A stretch of DNA of 32,670 nucleotides from Ilumatobacter nonamiensis YM16-303 (GTDB lineage Bacteria; Actinomycetota; Acidimicrobiia; Acidimicrobiales; Ilumatobacteraceae), in contig NZ_BAOL01000026.1 of the NCBI RefSeq assembly GCF_000350145.1, positions 1 to 32,670 of the forward strand, written 5' to 3'. How positions within the stretch are numbered: the stretch's first letter is position 1; every line of letters begins with the position of its first letter. Of the stretch, positions 25,435-32,670 are shown piece after piece. Below the pieces are notes generated by a model, which was given only the letters and a program-made list of their open reading frames with translations, searched no databases and was not told where the DNA came from. The translations under genes and the position numbers were made by a program.

Positions 25435-25854
25435 ATGTCAGACCTCGATACCAGCGCGGAATCCACCGAACCGAAGGCGCACGCGCGGATCGTCTACCTC
25501 GGCCCGGTGTCACCTCACTGGGAGGTCTACGGCGACTGGGGTGACCGTCAGACGCTCGATGAATTCCGCGCCCGCGTGCTCGCCCGACTGGTGCTGCTGC
25601 CCCGTGAGGACCCGCAGTTCCGACGGAACCGTGAGCGCATCGTGCGCGATGCCGAGCGCGAGATGATCTCGATCGAATGGGACCTCGGCGTGGTGATGCA
25701 GCAGTCGAACGCACCGAAAGCCGAGACCGAGGCGAGCAGCGCGAGCGACGAGAGTGCCTCGGAAGAGGACGCCCCGGCCGAGGATGCGAGCCCGAGCGAG
25801 GACCAGACGCCGGACGAACCGTCCGAGCCGTCCACCCCGTCCAGCGACGCCTGA
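25435..25854 (+). CDS. Hypothetical protein with acidic tail, upstream of ppk1
   Basis: The 139-residue protein has two parts. A folded-looking part (about residues 15-90) reads ARIVYLGPVSPHWEVYGDWG, then DEFRARVLARLVLLPREDPQF and RRNRERIVRDAEREMISIEWDLG. A disordered tail of Glu, Asp, Ser and Pro follows (EEDAPAEDASPSEDQTPDEP). I do not recognise the family, and there is no signal peptide or membrane segment. ATG 25435 is preferred over 25426 because a TAGAGT -10 ends 7 bases before it. The gene lies 14 bases upstream of ppk1 on the same strand, so co-transcription is likely; an accessory role in polyphosphate metabolism is only suggested by position. Confidence 0.75.
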   Translation: MSDLDTSAESTEPKAHARIVYLGPVSPHWEVYGDWGDRQTLDEFRARVLARLVLLPREDPQFRRNRERIVRDAEREMISIEWDLGVVMQQSNAPKAETEASSASDESASEEDAPAEDASPSEDQTPDEPSEPSTPSSDA

Positions 25855-25868
25855 CGAGACGGGGCGCG

Positions 25869-28073
25869 GTGGCAAACGTTCCATCCTGGCCGGCACCGCA
25901 CGACGAGCAGGCCGACGAATCGGTTCCCCCCGTCCAGCTCCCGCTCCGCGGTCCCGTCGGGTCGGGACGCCCCGGCGCGGACGAACGCTTCCTGAACCGC
26001 GAGTTGAGCTGGCTCGCGTTCAACGATCGGGTACTGGAACTGGCGTCCGAGCCCGGAATCCCTTTGCTCGAGCGGGCGAAGTTCTGCGCGATCGTGTCGA
26101 CCAATCTCGACGAGTTCTTCCAGGTCCGCGTCGGGGCGCTCAAGGACCAGATCGCGGCGGGCTTCGACCGTCCGACTCCGGACGGTCGGACGCCCGCTCA
26201 GCAGATCGAGGACATCATGGCGCACGTCCCCGACTTCGTCGAGCGCCTCGACGCCGCGTTCGTCGACGAGCTCATCCCGGCGCTTGCGGCCGAGGGCGTC
26301 GAGATCATCCACTACGCAGACCTCTCCGGCGAGGAGATCGACGCGCTCGACCGGTGGTACGAGGAGCGGGTGTACCCGGTGCTCACACCGCTCGCGGTCG
26401 ACCCGGGTCACCCGTTCCCGTACATCTCCGACCTCGCACTCTCGCTTGCGGTCAACGTGGCCGACCCCGACACCGGCGATCGGCGGTTCGCCCGGCTCAA
26501 GGTGCCGAACGTCTTCCCCCGCCTCGTCGAGGTCGCCACCGGACGATTCCTGCCCGTCGAGGAACTGATCGCCGCGAAGCTCGACACCTTGTTCGTCGGC
26601 ATGATCGTCGAGGAGTGGACGGTGTTCCGGGTGAGTCGCAACGCCGACATCAACCTCGAAGAGGACGAGGCCGACGACCTGCTCGAAGCGGTCGAGAGCG
26701 AGTTGCGCCGCCGTCGGTTCAACAAGGCCGTGCGACTCGAAGTGGCCCACGACGTCGGCCCGGAGCTGCTCGCGTTGCTCGTACGTGAGCTCGAACTGAC
26801 GCACGCCGACGTCACGTACCACCGCTCGCTGCTCGACCTCAGTTGCCTGTGGGCGATGATGTCGATCGACCGTCCCGACCTGAAGGACGAGCCGTGGCCC
26901 TCGGTCAACGCCGGGCGCCTCGCAGCAGCCGAGGACGCCGACCGTCCGATCTTCGACGTGATGCGGCATCGCTCCGTTCTCGTCCATCTGCCCTACGAGA
27001 GCTTCTCGACCAGCGTCGAGGAGTTCATCAAGCAGTCGGCCGACGACCCGAAGGTGAAGTCGATCAAGATGACGCTGTACCGCTCCGGCGGGGACAGCGC
27101 GGTCATCCGCAGCCTGATCCGTGCGGCCGAGAGCGGCAAGCAGGTGGCGGTCCTCGTCGAGCTCAAGGCGCGCTTCGACGAGGCGACCAACGTGCAGTGG
27201 GCGAAGCAGCTCGAGCGCGCGGGGGTTCACGTCGTCTACGGGATGGTCGGGCTGAAGACCCACTCCAAGGTCGTGCTCGTGGTCCGGGACGACGGCGACC
27301 GCCTGCGTCGCTACTGCCACATCGGGACCGGCAACTACAACGGCAAGACCGCCAAGATCTACGAGGACCTCGGCCTGCTGACGTGCGACGAGAACATCGG
27401 CGACGACGCGATGGAGCTGTTCAACCACCTCACCGGCTACAGCCGCACCGTCGACTACAGCACGCTGCTCGTCGCTCCCCGGGATCTGCGTCGGGCGTTG
27501 CTCGATCTGATCGAACACGAATCGTCGTTCGGTCCTGATGGACACATCACGCTGAAGTGCAATTCGCTCGCCGACAAGGAGATGGTCGAGGCGTTGTACG
27601 CCGCGAGCGCCACGGGAACACGCATCGATCTGATCGTCCGCGGCATCTGCTGCCTGCGCGCCGGCGTGCCGGGACTGTCGGAGAACATCCGCGCTCGCAG
27701 CGTGCTCGGCCGCTACCTCGAACACAGTCGGATCTACCGGTTCGCTCACGGGAACGTCATCCACGGCGAACGGGTCGCCGGAGCGACCGGAGATGCGGTG
27801 TACCTCATCGGCTCGGCGGACCTGATGCCGCGCAACCTCAACCGGCGCGTCGAGGTGATGGTGCCGATCGAGCATCCGCGACACACAGCATGGCTCGATC
27901 AGGCGATCGAGTTCGCGCTCGACGACGACGTCGTGGCGTGGGAGATGCAGCCGGACGCGTCGTGGGACCGGATCGGCCCGACGAACGCGTTCGAGCCGCA
28001 TCCTCAGGAACGGATGTACCGCTGGACGGTCGAACGCCAGACGGCCGCCACCTCCACCCGCGGTTCCGACTGA
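25869..28073 (+). CDS. ppk1: Polyphosphate kinase 1
   Basis: The 734-residue protein shows the PPK1 order. The N domain has FLNRELSWLAFNDRVLELA and FCAIVSTNLDEFFQVRVG, the head domain has YPVLTPLAVDPGHPFPYIS, and two phospholipase-D-like C domains follow. KSIKMTLYRSGGDS and GLKTHSKVVLVVR place the autophosphorylated His at 465. IGTGNYNGKTAKIYEDLGLLT, and IIRGICCLRAG-like IDLIVRGICCLRAGVPG, complete the active site. It reversibly polymerises the gamma-phosphate of ATP into polyphosphate. GTG 25869 is chosen because the upstream open frame lies over the neighbouring gene. It sits directly before the pst operon, a meaningful phosphate-storage and uptake cluster. Two tandem promoters could serve it (the 25422 leaderless promoter; no separate one is visible). 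Confidence 0.95.
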   Translation: MANVPSWPAPHDEQADESVPPVQLPLRGPVGSGRPGADERFLNRELSWLAFNDRVLELASEPGIPLLERAKFCAIVSTNLDEFFQVRVGALKDQIAAGFDRPTPDGRTPAQQIEDIMAHVPDFVERLDAAFVDELIPALAAEGVEIIHYADLSGEEIDALDRWYEERVYPVLTPLAVDPGHPFPYISDLALSLAVNVADPDTGDRRFARLKVPNVFPRLVEVATGRFLPVEELIAAKLDTLFVGMIVEEWTVFRVSRNADINLEEDEADDLLEAVESELRRRRFNKAVRLEVAHDVGPELLALLVRELELTHADVTYHRSLLDLSCLWAMMSIDRPDLKDEPWPSVNAGRLAAAEDADRPIFDVMRHRSVLVHLPYESFSTSVEEFIKQSADDPKVKSIKMTLYRSGGDSAVIRSLIRAAESGKQVAVLVELKARFDEATNVQWAKQLERAGVHVVYGMVGLKTHSKVVLVVRDDGDRLRRYCHIGTGNYNGKTAKIYEDLGLLTCDENIGDDAMELFNHLTGYSRTVDYSTLLVAPRDLRRALLDLIEHESSFGPDGHITLKCNSLADKEMVEALYAASATGTRIDLIVRGICCLRAGVPGLSENIRARSVLGRYLEHSRIYRFAHGNVIHGERVAGATGDAVYLIGSADLMPRNLNRRVEVMVPIEHPRHTAWLDQAIEFALDDDVVAWEMQPDASWDRIGPTNAFEPHPQERMYRWTVERQTAATSTRGSD

Positions 28074-28100
28074 ATTCCGACTGACCTGAAGTCCCCGGAG

Positions 28101-28119
28101 CGACCCGTCGGCCGGGTCG
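28101..28119 (+). terminator. Hairpin after ppk1
   Basis: CGACCCG and CGGGTCG form a 7-bp stem with a 5-base loop, 27 bases after the ppk1 stop and upstream of the PHO boxes of pstS. It probably separates the two transcription units. Confidence 0.45.
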
Positions 28120-28171
28120 GAACGGGTTCATCACCCGCCCCGCCGCGTTGTTGGCCTGGGGGTCGTCGGTC

Positions 28172-28225
28172 GTTCACCGTCCGTTCACCGAGTGAGCTGC
28201 TCGGTTCACCTTGGCTCCGTAGCTT
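28172..28225 (+). promoter_or_regulatory. PHO boxes and -10 element of the pst operon
   Basis: GTTCACC occurs at 28172, 28183 and 28204: the first two are exactly 11 bases apart, the third 21 further on. This is the direct-repeat pattern bound by actinobacterial PhoP. The -10 TAGCTT (28220-28225) follows the third box by 9 bases, so the boxes replace a normal -35. Transcription would start near 28232, giving a leader of about 67 bases. Confidence 0.75.
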
Positions 28226-28298
28226 TTTGTTCGTCGCCCGAGCACTGGGTTCGGCGCGACGTTCAACCCCCCAAACAACACCATTGGAGTTCGACAGC

Positions 28299-29480
28299 GT
28301 GAACAGCAAACGTCGTATTTTCGCCGGGGCAGTCGCCCTTTCATTCGTGGTCGCAGCATGCGGCAGCGATGACGATTCGAGCAGTGACGAAGCCGAGACC
28401 GAGGCCAGCGCGGCCGTCGAGGACGCAGAGTCCGCGGTGACCGAGGCCGAAGAAGCCGCCGAGACGGAAACGTCCGAGGCGATGGAAGAAGCAGAGACCG
28501 AGACATCCGAAGCGATGGAGGAAGCAGAGACCGAGACCTCCGAAGCGATGGAGGACGAGGGCTCCGAGGAGACCGCCGACCTGTCGAGCCTCTCGGGTGA
28601 CATCACCATCTCGGGTTCGTCCACCGTCGAACCGGTCTCGGTGCGCGTCCAGGAACTCTTCAACGAGCAGGCTCCCGACGTGAACATCACCGTGGACGGT
28701 CCCGGAACCGGTGACGGTTTCGTGCTGTTCTGCGAGGGTTCGACGGACATCTCCGACGCTTCCCGCGCGATCAAGGACGAAGAGGCCGCTGCCTGCGAAG
28801 AGGCCGGCATCGAGTTCACCGAGCTCCAGGTCGGGATCGACGGCCTCGCCGTGATCACGAACTCGGCCAACGACGCGGTCGAGTGCCTGTCGTTCGAGCA
28901 GATCTACGCCATGGTCGGTCCCGAGTCGACCGGCATCACCAATTGGAGCGATGCGAACGAACTCGCCGTCGAAGTCGGTGGCGAAGGCGACCTGCCCGAC
29001 GCCGAGCTCGAGATCTACGGCCCCGGTGAGGAATCGGGTACGTTCGACAGCTTCATCGAGATCGTCCTCGAGGGAATCGCCGAAGAGCGTGAGCAGGAGG
29101 CGATCACTCGTCCGGACTACAACCCGTCCGCCGACGACAACGTGATCCTGCAGGGCATTCAGGGAGCCGACACGAGCCTCGGTTGGGTCGGCTACGCGTT
29201 CGCCGACACTGCGGAGAACGTCAAGCTCCTCGAGGTCGACGGTGGCGAAGGCTGTGTCGCAGCCGACCCGGACACGATCGCATCGAACGAGTACCCGGTC
29301 AGCCGGCCGCTGTTCATCTACGTGAACAACGCGACGGCCGCCGAGAACCCGCAGCTCGAGGCGTTCGTCGACTTCTACATGGCGGAGGGTCTCGACACCG
29401 CCGTTGCCGAGGTCGACTACGTGGCGCTGAGCGACGATGCCAAGGCCGAGGTTCGGGCCGCCTGGGACAGCGCGCTCTGA
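28299..29480 (+). CDS. pstS: Phosphate-binding lipoprotein of the Pst ABC transporter
   Basis: The protein is 393 residues from GTG 28299, with GGAG 9 bases upstream. A lipoprotein signal peptide (MNSKRRIFAGAVALSFVVAAC) ends in the lipidated Cys21. Next comes an acidic Ser/Glu/Ala spacer (about 22-95) containing three 11-residue repeats. The binding domain then begins ITISGSSTVEPVSVRVQELF, with GPGTGDGF and YGPGEESGTFDSF as phosphate-contacting loops. It captures phosphate outside the membrane for PstC/PstA. The acidic spacer is longer than usual and could lift the domain above the cell wall. Two hairpins follow the stop, which would favour excess PstS over the membrane subunits. PHO boxes upstream imply induction by phosphate starvation. 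Confidence 0.94.
   Translation: MNSKRRIFAGAVALSFVVAACGSDDDSSSDEAETEASAAVEDAESAVTEAEEAAETETSEAMEEAETETSEAMEEAETETSEAMEDEGSEETADLSSLSGDITISGSSTVEPVSVRVQELFNEQAPDVNITVDGPGTGDGFVLFCEGSTDISDASRAIKDEEAAACEEAGIEFTELQVGIDGLAVITNSANDAVECLSFEQIYAMVGPESTGITNWSDANELAVEVGGEGDLPDAELEIYGPGEESGTFDSFIEIVLEGIAEEREQEAITRPDYNPSADDNVILQGIQGADTSLGWVGYAFADTAENVKLLEVDGGEGCVAADPDTIASNEYPVSRPLFIYVNNATAAENPQLEAFVDFYMAEGLDTAVAEVDYVALSDDAKAEVRAAWDSAL
28461..28559 (+). repeat. In-frame 33-base tandem repeat in pstS (three units)
   Basis: Three units (28461-28493, 28494-28526, 28527-28559) each encode ETETSEAMEEA or a close variant. They form part of the acidic linker after the lipidated Cys and differ mainly at third codon positions. 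Confidence 0.9.
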
Positions 29481-29492
29481 TCGGTCCCCCCG

Positions 29493-29554
29493 CCGGGTCC
29501 GTCATGACCCGGTGAACGGGTGTCCTCCGGTACCGCATGGTGCCGGAGGACACC
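29493..29554 (+). terminator. Tandem hairpins between pstS and pstC (partial terminator/mRNA stabiliser)
   Basis: The first hairpin is CCGGGTC/GACCCGG (29493-29512, 7 bp, 6-base loop). The second is a 16-pair stem (29519-29534 with 29539-29554, one G-T pair) closed by a GCAT tetraloop. There is no T-run. The position just after pstS suggests attenuation or 3'-end protection that raises PstS relative to PstCAB. Confidence 0.7.
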
Positions 29555-29645
29555 GGTGTTCGGCGCCGGAGCACCGACCGCTCCCGCTCCGATCGCCACT
29601 ACTCTCCCGCCAAACTCTCCACAGGAAGTCATCGAACGCATCGCC

Positions 29646-30572
29646 ATGAGCGACACCACTCTCACCGTGCAGGATTTGGCCGCCCCCGGCGGTCGGCGCG
29701 CACGAGAAGTCCTCGTCAGAGTCATCGTGACCCTTGCCGCGATGGTCTCGGTACTGATCTCCGTCCTCATCATCTGGTCGCTCCTCCGGGAGGCCTGGAC
29801 CTTCATGAGCGAGGTCGATTGGGCGACCACCTGGGGACAGATCGGTTGGTTCCCGCGACGCGGGATCTACGACGTTCCGACGTTGCTCGTGGCCACGATC
29901 ATCGTCACGGTCGTCGCCATGATCGTCGCCACACCGCTCGGTCTCGGCGCCGCGATCTACCTGTCCGAGTACGCACGGCCCAAGGCCCGCAAGTTCCTCA
30001 AGCCCGCGTTGGAGATCCTGGCGGGCATCCCCTCGGTGGTGCTCGGTGCCTTTGCGATCGCGTTCATCGCGCCGAACGTTGTGGCCAACATCGGAGGCGA
30101 CAGCGGAGGGTCGTTGCTCGCTGCCGGCATCGGCGTCGGGATCCTCACGATTCCGCTCGTCGCATCGATCTCCGAGGACGCGATGCGCTCGGTTCCTCGA
30201 GAGCTGCGCGAAGCCTCCTCCGGTCTCGGCGCACGAAAGTTCACGACCGTGACCCGCGTGGTGCTCCCCGCTGCGACGTCGGGGCTGGTCGCCGCATTCA
30301 TCGTCGCGACCAGTCGAGCGATCGGGGAGACGATGGTCGTCTTCCTCGCCGGTGGTGCCGCCGATGCGGCGCTCTTCAACGCCGACCCGTACGAAGGCGG
30401 CCTCACCATGACCGCCGCCATGGCGTCGCTGGCGAGCGGGACCGACCAGGTGGTCGGCGAAGGTCTGACGTTCCAGAGCCTGTTCTTCGTGGGCCTGGTG
30501 CTGTTCGTCATCACACTGCTGTTGAACCTGCTCGGGAACGCATTCGTTGCACGTGTCCGAGAGAAGTACTGA
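29646..30572 (+). CDS. pstC: Phosphate ABC transporter permease PstC
   Basis: The 308-residue protein starts MSDTTLTVQDLAAPGGRR at ATG 29646. The frame could begin at GTG 29520, but that part lies in the hairpin region and looks non-coding. Six membrane segments are visible. The ABC permease loop SEDAMRSVPRELREASSGLGARKFTTVTRVVLPAATSG matches the EAA motif that docks PstB. TSRAIGETMVVFLAGG is a conserved PstC/PstA segment. It forms the membrane channel with PstA. No good ribosome-binding site lies near the ATG. It is followed 10 bases later by pstA. Confidence 0.93.
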   Translation: MSDTTLTVQDLAAPGGRRAREVLVRVIVTLAAMVSVLISVLIIWSLLREAWTFMSEVDWATTWGQIGWFPRRGIYDVPTLLVATIIVTVVAMIVATPLGLGAAIYLSEYARPKARKFLKPALEILAGIPSVVLGAFAIAFIAPNVVANIGGDSGGSLLAAGIGVGILTIPLVASISEDAMRSVPRELREASSGLGARKFTTVTRVVLPAATSGLVAAFIVATSRAIGETMVVFLAGGAADAALFNADPYEGGLTMTAAMASLASGTDQVVGEGLTFQSLFFVGLVLFVITLLLNLLGNAFVARVREKY

Positions 30573-30582
30573 GAAAGCTCCC

Positions 30583-31551
30583 ATGATCTTCACCGAACCC
30601 CTCGTCGGCGACAAGACCCGCGAGTCCATCCGAGCGAGTATCACCGAACCCCGCGCCGACGTGGCGGGCCGTGTCTTCAAGGCACTGGTCGTCGGGTCGA
30701 TCGTGGTCACCCTGCTCATCGTCGGAATCCTGTTCTTCGACCAGATCAACGGCGGCTGGCCGCAGCTGAGCACGCGTCTCGGAGGGTTCCTCCAGGGGAC
30801 ACTCCGCTCTCGATCCGAGGACGAGCTGCTCGGGGTCCACCAAGCCCTGTATGGATCGCTGTGGATCGCCATCTTCGTCGCGGTCTTCGCGTTCCCGATC
30901 GGGATCGCCGCAGCGGTGTACCTGGAGGAGTATGCGTCGACGAACAGGTTCACCGGTTTCGTCGAGCTCACCATCCGCAACCTCGCCGGCGTCCCGTCGG
31001 TGGTGTACGGACTGCTCGGTCTCTACCTCTTCGTGAACGATGGTTGGATCAAGGAGAACATCACCAATGGTCCCACGGTCATCTCCGCAGGTCTGACCCT
31101 CGCGATCCTGGTTCTCCCGGTGGTGATCATCACCTCGCAGGAAGCCCTCCGATCGGTTCCGTCGGGACTGAAGGAAGGCGCATACGGAGTCGGGGCGACG
31201 AAGTGGGACGTGATCCGCACGCAGATGCTTCCGTACGCCGCCCCCGGCATCCTCACCGGAACTCTGCTCTCGATGTCGCGCGCGATCGGCGAAGCGGCCC
31301 CGCTGATCTTGATCGGTGCGATCACCGGTGGCCTCACGGCCAACCCGGGCTTCACCGACGTCGGCGCACTCGACGACCGATTCACCGCCATGCCGATCAT
31401 CATCACGACGTGGGTCCAGCAGTCCGGGCGTGATGCAGGATTCGCCGTTGCGGCCGCCGCAGCGATCGTCGTCCTGTTGTGCTTCGTCCTGCTGCTGAAC
31501 CTCGCGGCGATTCTGCTGCGGAACCGATACGAGAACAAGCGCACCGTCTGA
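30583..31551 (+). CDS. pstA: Phosphate ABC transporter permease PstA
   Basis: The 322-residue protein starts at ATG 30583 with GAGAAAG 6 bases upstream. The longer open frame overlaps pstC and is rejected. Six membrane segments are visible. Conserved parts are [33 protein letters not shown], the EAA loop [38 protein letters not shown], and [17 protein letters not shown]. There is a periplasmic-side insertion after the first segment (about residues 55-85). It pairs with PstC to move phosphate released by PstS. It lies 10 bases after pstC and 86 bases before pstB. Confidence 0.93.
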   Translation: MIFTEPLVGDKTRESIRASITEPRADVAGRVFKALVVGSIVVTLLIVGILFFDQINGGWPQLSTRLGGFLQGTLRSRSEDELLGVHQALYGSLWIAIFVAVFAFPIGIAAAVYLEEYASTNRFTGFVELTIRNLAGVPSVVYGLLGLYLFVNDGWIKENITNGPTVISAGLTLAILVLPVVIITSQEALRSVPSGLKEGAYGVGATKWDVIRTQMLPYAAPGILTGTLLSMSRAIGEAAPLILIGAITGGLTANPGFTDVGALDDRFTAMPIIITTWVQQSGRDAGFAVAAAAAIVVLLCFVLLLNLAAILLRNRYENKRTV

Positions 31552-31637
31552 CGTCAGCGCATGAACATCGACGACCATCCCCCCACCCACCCCTTCGACA
31601 CAGCTCAGGTGCAACAATGAAACTGAGGACCACTGAA

Positions 31638-32501
31638 ATGACCGACACCGACAGCTCAGGCGTAGCCGCGGAGGCCGAGACGCAGGACGAGTACGGCGCA
31701 TCGGCGGCGTCCGCACGAAACGTGTTCGAGGCGCGCGCGCTCAACGTCTTCTACGGCGACTTCCGCGCTGTTCGAGACGTCGATCTCGACATCCGGGAGC
31801 ATGAGATCACGGCGTTCATCGGCCCCTCGGGCTGCGGCAAGACCACACTCCTGCGTTGCTTCAACCGGATGAACGATCTTATCCCGTCCGCGCGTGTCGA
31901 GGGATCGCTCCGCTATCACGACGTCGACCTGTACGACGAGGGCGTCGACTCGGTGGAGGTGCGCCGGCGGATCGGCATGGTGTTCCAGAAGCCGAATCCG
32001 TTCCCCAAGTCGATCTACGACAACGTGGCCTACGGCCCTCGGGTCGCCGGACGCGCGAAGAAGAAGAGCGACACCGATGACATCGTGGAGCGTTCGCTCC
32101 GTCGTGCCGCGCTGTGGGACGAGGTGAAGGACCGCCTCAACACCTCGGCGCTGGGAATGTCGGGTGGCCAGCAGCAGCGGCTGTGCATCGCTCGCGCCGT
32201 TGCCGTCGACCCCGACGTGTTGCTGATGGACGAGCCGTGCTCGGCGCTCGACCCGATCGCCACCGCGCGCATCGAGGAACTGATGCAGGAGATCAAGGAC
32301 GAGTACACGATCGTGATCGTGACCCACAACATGCAGCAGGCTGCGCGTACGAGCGATCGGACTGCGTTCTTCTCCGTCGAGGTGAGCGAGACGAGCGACA
32401 CGCGCACGGGGATCATGGTGGAGATGAATCCCACCGAGAAGGTGTTCTCCTCGCCCGACGACGAGCGGACGGAGCAATACGTCACGGGCCGGTTCGGCTG
32501 A
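31638..32501 (+). CDS. pstB: Phosphate ABC transporter ATP-binding protein PstB
   Basis: The protein is 287 residues from ATG 31638, which has GAGG 11 bases upstream. ATG 31617 in the same frame would add 7 residues and cannot be excluded. Walker A is GPSGCGKTT (62-70), Q-loop [23 protein letters not shown], signature MSGGQQQR (Met for the usual Leu), Walker [14 protein letters not shown], and switch His in [11 protein letters not shown]. The [11 protein letters not shown] segment is typical of PstB. An unusual acidic N-terminal extension of about 30 residues precedes the ATPase domain. The stop overlaps the phoU start (TGATG), indicating translational coupling. Confidence 0.95.
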   Translation: MTDTDSSGVAAEAETQDEYGASAASARNVFEARALNVFYGDFRAVRDVDLDIREHEITAFIGPSGCGKTTLLRCFNRMNDLIPSARVEGSLRYHDVDLYDEGVDSVEVRRRIGMVFQKPNPFPKSIYDNVAYGPRVAGRAKKKSDTDDIVERSLRRAALWDEVKDRLNTSALGMSGGQQQRLCIARAVAVDPDVLLMDEPCSALDPIATARIEELMQEIKDEYTIVIVTHNMQQAARTSDRTAFFSVEVSETSDTRTGIMVEMNPTEKVFSSPDDERTEQYVTGRFG

Positions 32502-32670
32502 TGACCGACGAGCTGCGAACGCACTTCCGCGAGCAACTCGACGAGATCCGGCGCGAGATCGCGCTGATGGGCGCCGGCGTGACCGAGCTCGTCCCGCGGG
32601 TGACCGAGATCCTGCTCGACGTCGATCTGGAAGCAGCCGAATACGTCATCCTGGGCGACGCCGAGTACGA
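32501..32670 (+). CDS. phoU: Phosphate-signalling protein PhoU (N-terminal part)
   Basis: Only 56 codons are inside the window; the frame runs open off the right edge. It begins [27 protein letters not shown] and continues TELVPRVTEILLDVDLEAAEYVILGD, the amphipathic helices that start a PhoU repeat. Family knowledge: PhoU senses Pst activity and restrains the phosphate two-component system. Its ATG overlaps the pstB stop. Downstream genes cannot be seen, so whether phoR/phoP follow is unknown. Confidence 0.88.
   Translation, partial: MTDELRTHFREQLDEIRREIALMGAGVTELVPRVTEILLDVDLEAAEYVILGDAEY

Noticed and set aside
25548-28001. An 817-codon minus-strand open frame opposite ppk1
   Set aside because: Antisense shadow of PPK1 in high-GC DNA; no recognisable protein features.

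Overview
The window looks like chromosomal DNA from a free-living, high-GC actinobacterium. Two WhiB proteins, a TatA, a DUF3097 protein, a 'Sdh1'-type succinate dehydrogenase and an AAA/VWA gene pair resembling mycobacterial Rv0958/Rv0959 point to Actinomycetota. The overall flavour suggests Acidimicrobiia (Ilumatobacter-like), possibly marine; that placement is inference. No rRNA, tRNA, CRISPR array, phage or insertion sequence was seen. Gene starts often have a TANNNT -10 hexamer only 6-9 bases upstream and no Shine-Dalgarno, which suggests widespread leaderless transcription.

Layout. 1-9.4 kb: a partial membrane protein diverges from a large AfsR/SARP-type regulator. Leftward genes follow: a Bcr/CflA-type MFS exporter, purine nucleoside phosphorylase (deoD), a GNAT acetyltransferase paired with an Fpg/Nei-family DNA glycosylase, and a small SCP2-like protein. 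An unrecognised protein and a DUF3097 protein then run rightward, separated by a three-copy repeat with a perfect hairpin. 9.4-17.5 kb: a membrane pyrophosphatase (leftward), sdhCAB (rightward) and a GH2 glycosidase (leftward). 17.5-22.8 kb: a MoxR/Mg-chelatase-like AAA ATPase, a redoxin gene and a VWA protein run rightward, with a class III nucleotide cyclase embedded on the other strand. 22.8-25.9 kb: whiB2-like, tatA, an amidohydrolase, a second whiB and a small acidic protein. 25.9-32.7 kb: polyphosphate kinase and pstS-pstC-pstA-pstB-phoU (phoU cut by the window end).

Most striking observation: the redoxin gene at 18988-20106 carries an in-frame TGA (19318-19320) exactly where the attacking cysteine of the thioredoxin-like motif should be (WAPY-U-GCS). 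Coding continues in the same frame for another 261 codons. A 6-bp hairpin with a GGGU-containing loop sits 14 bases after the TGA, its loop 20 bases after it, as expected for a bacterial SECIS element. I interpret this as a selenoprotein of 372 residues with Sec at 111, in a probable operon with the AAA ATPase.

Second theme: phosphate. Three GTTCACC boxes, two of them 11 bases apart, precede pstS (PHO-box-like). A similar 11-base repeat lies in front of the cyclase, suggesting that a cyclic-nucleotide enzyme belongs to the phosphate-starvation response. Polyphosphate kinase, the Pst transporter, PhoU and a pyrophosphatase of the K+-dependent sequence class make the window rich in phosphate and pyrophosphate metabolism.
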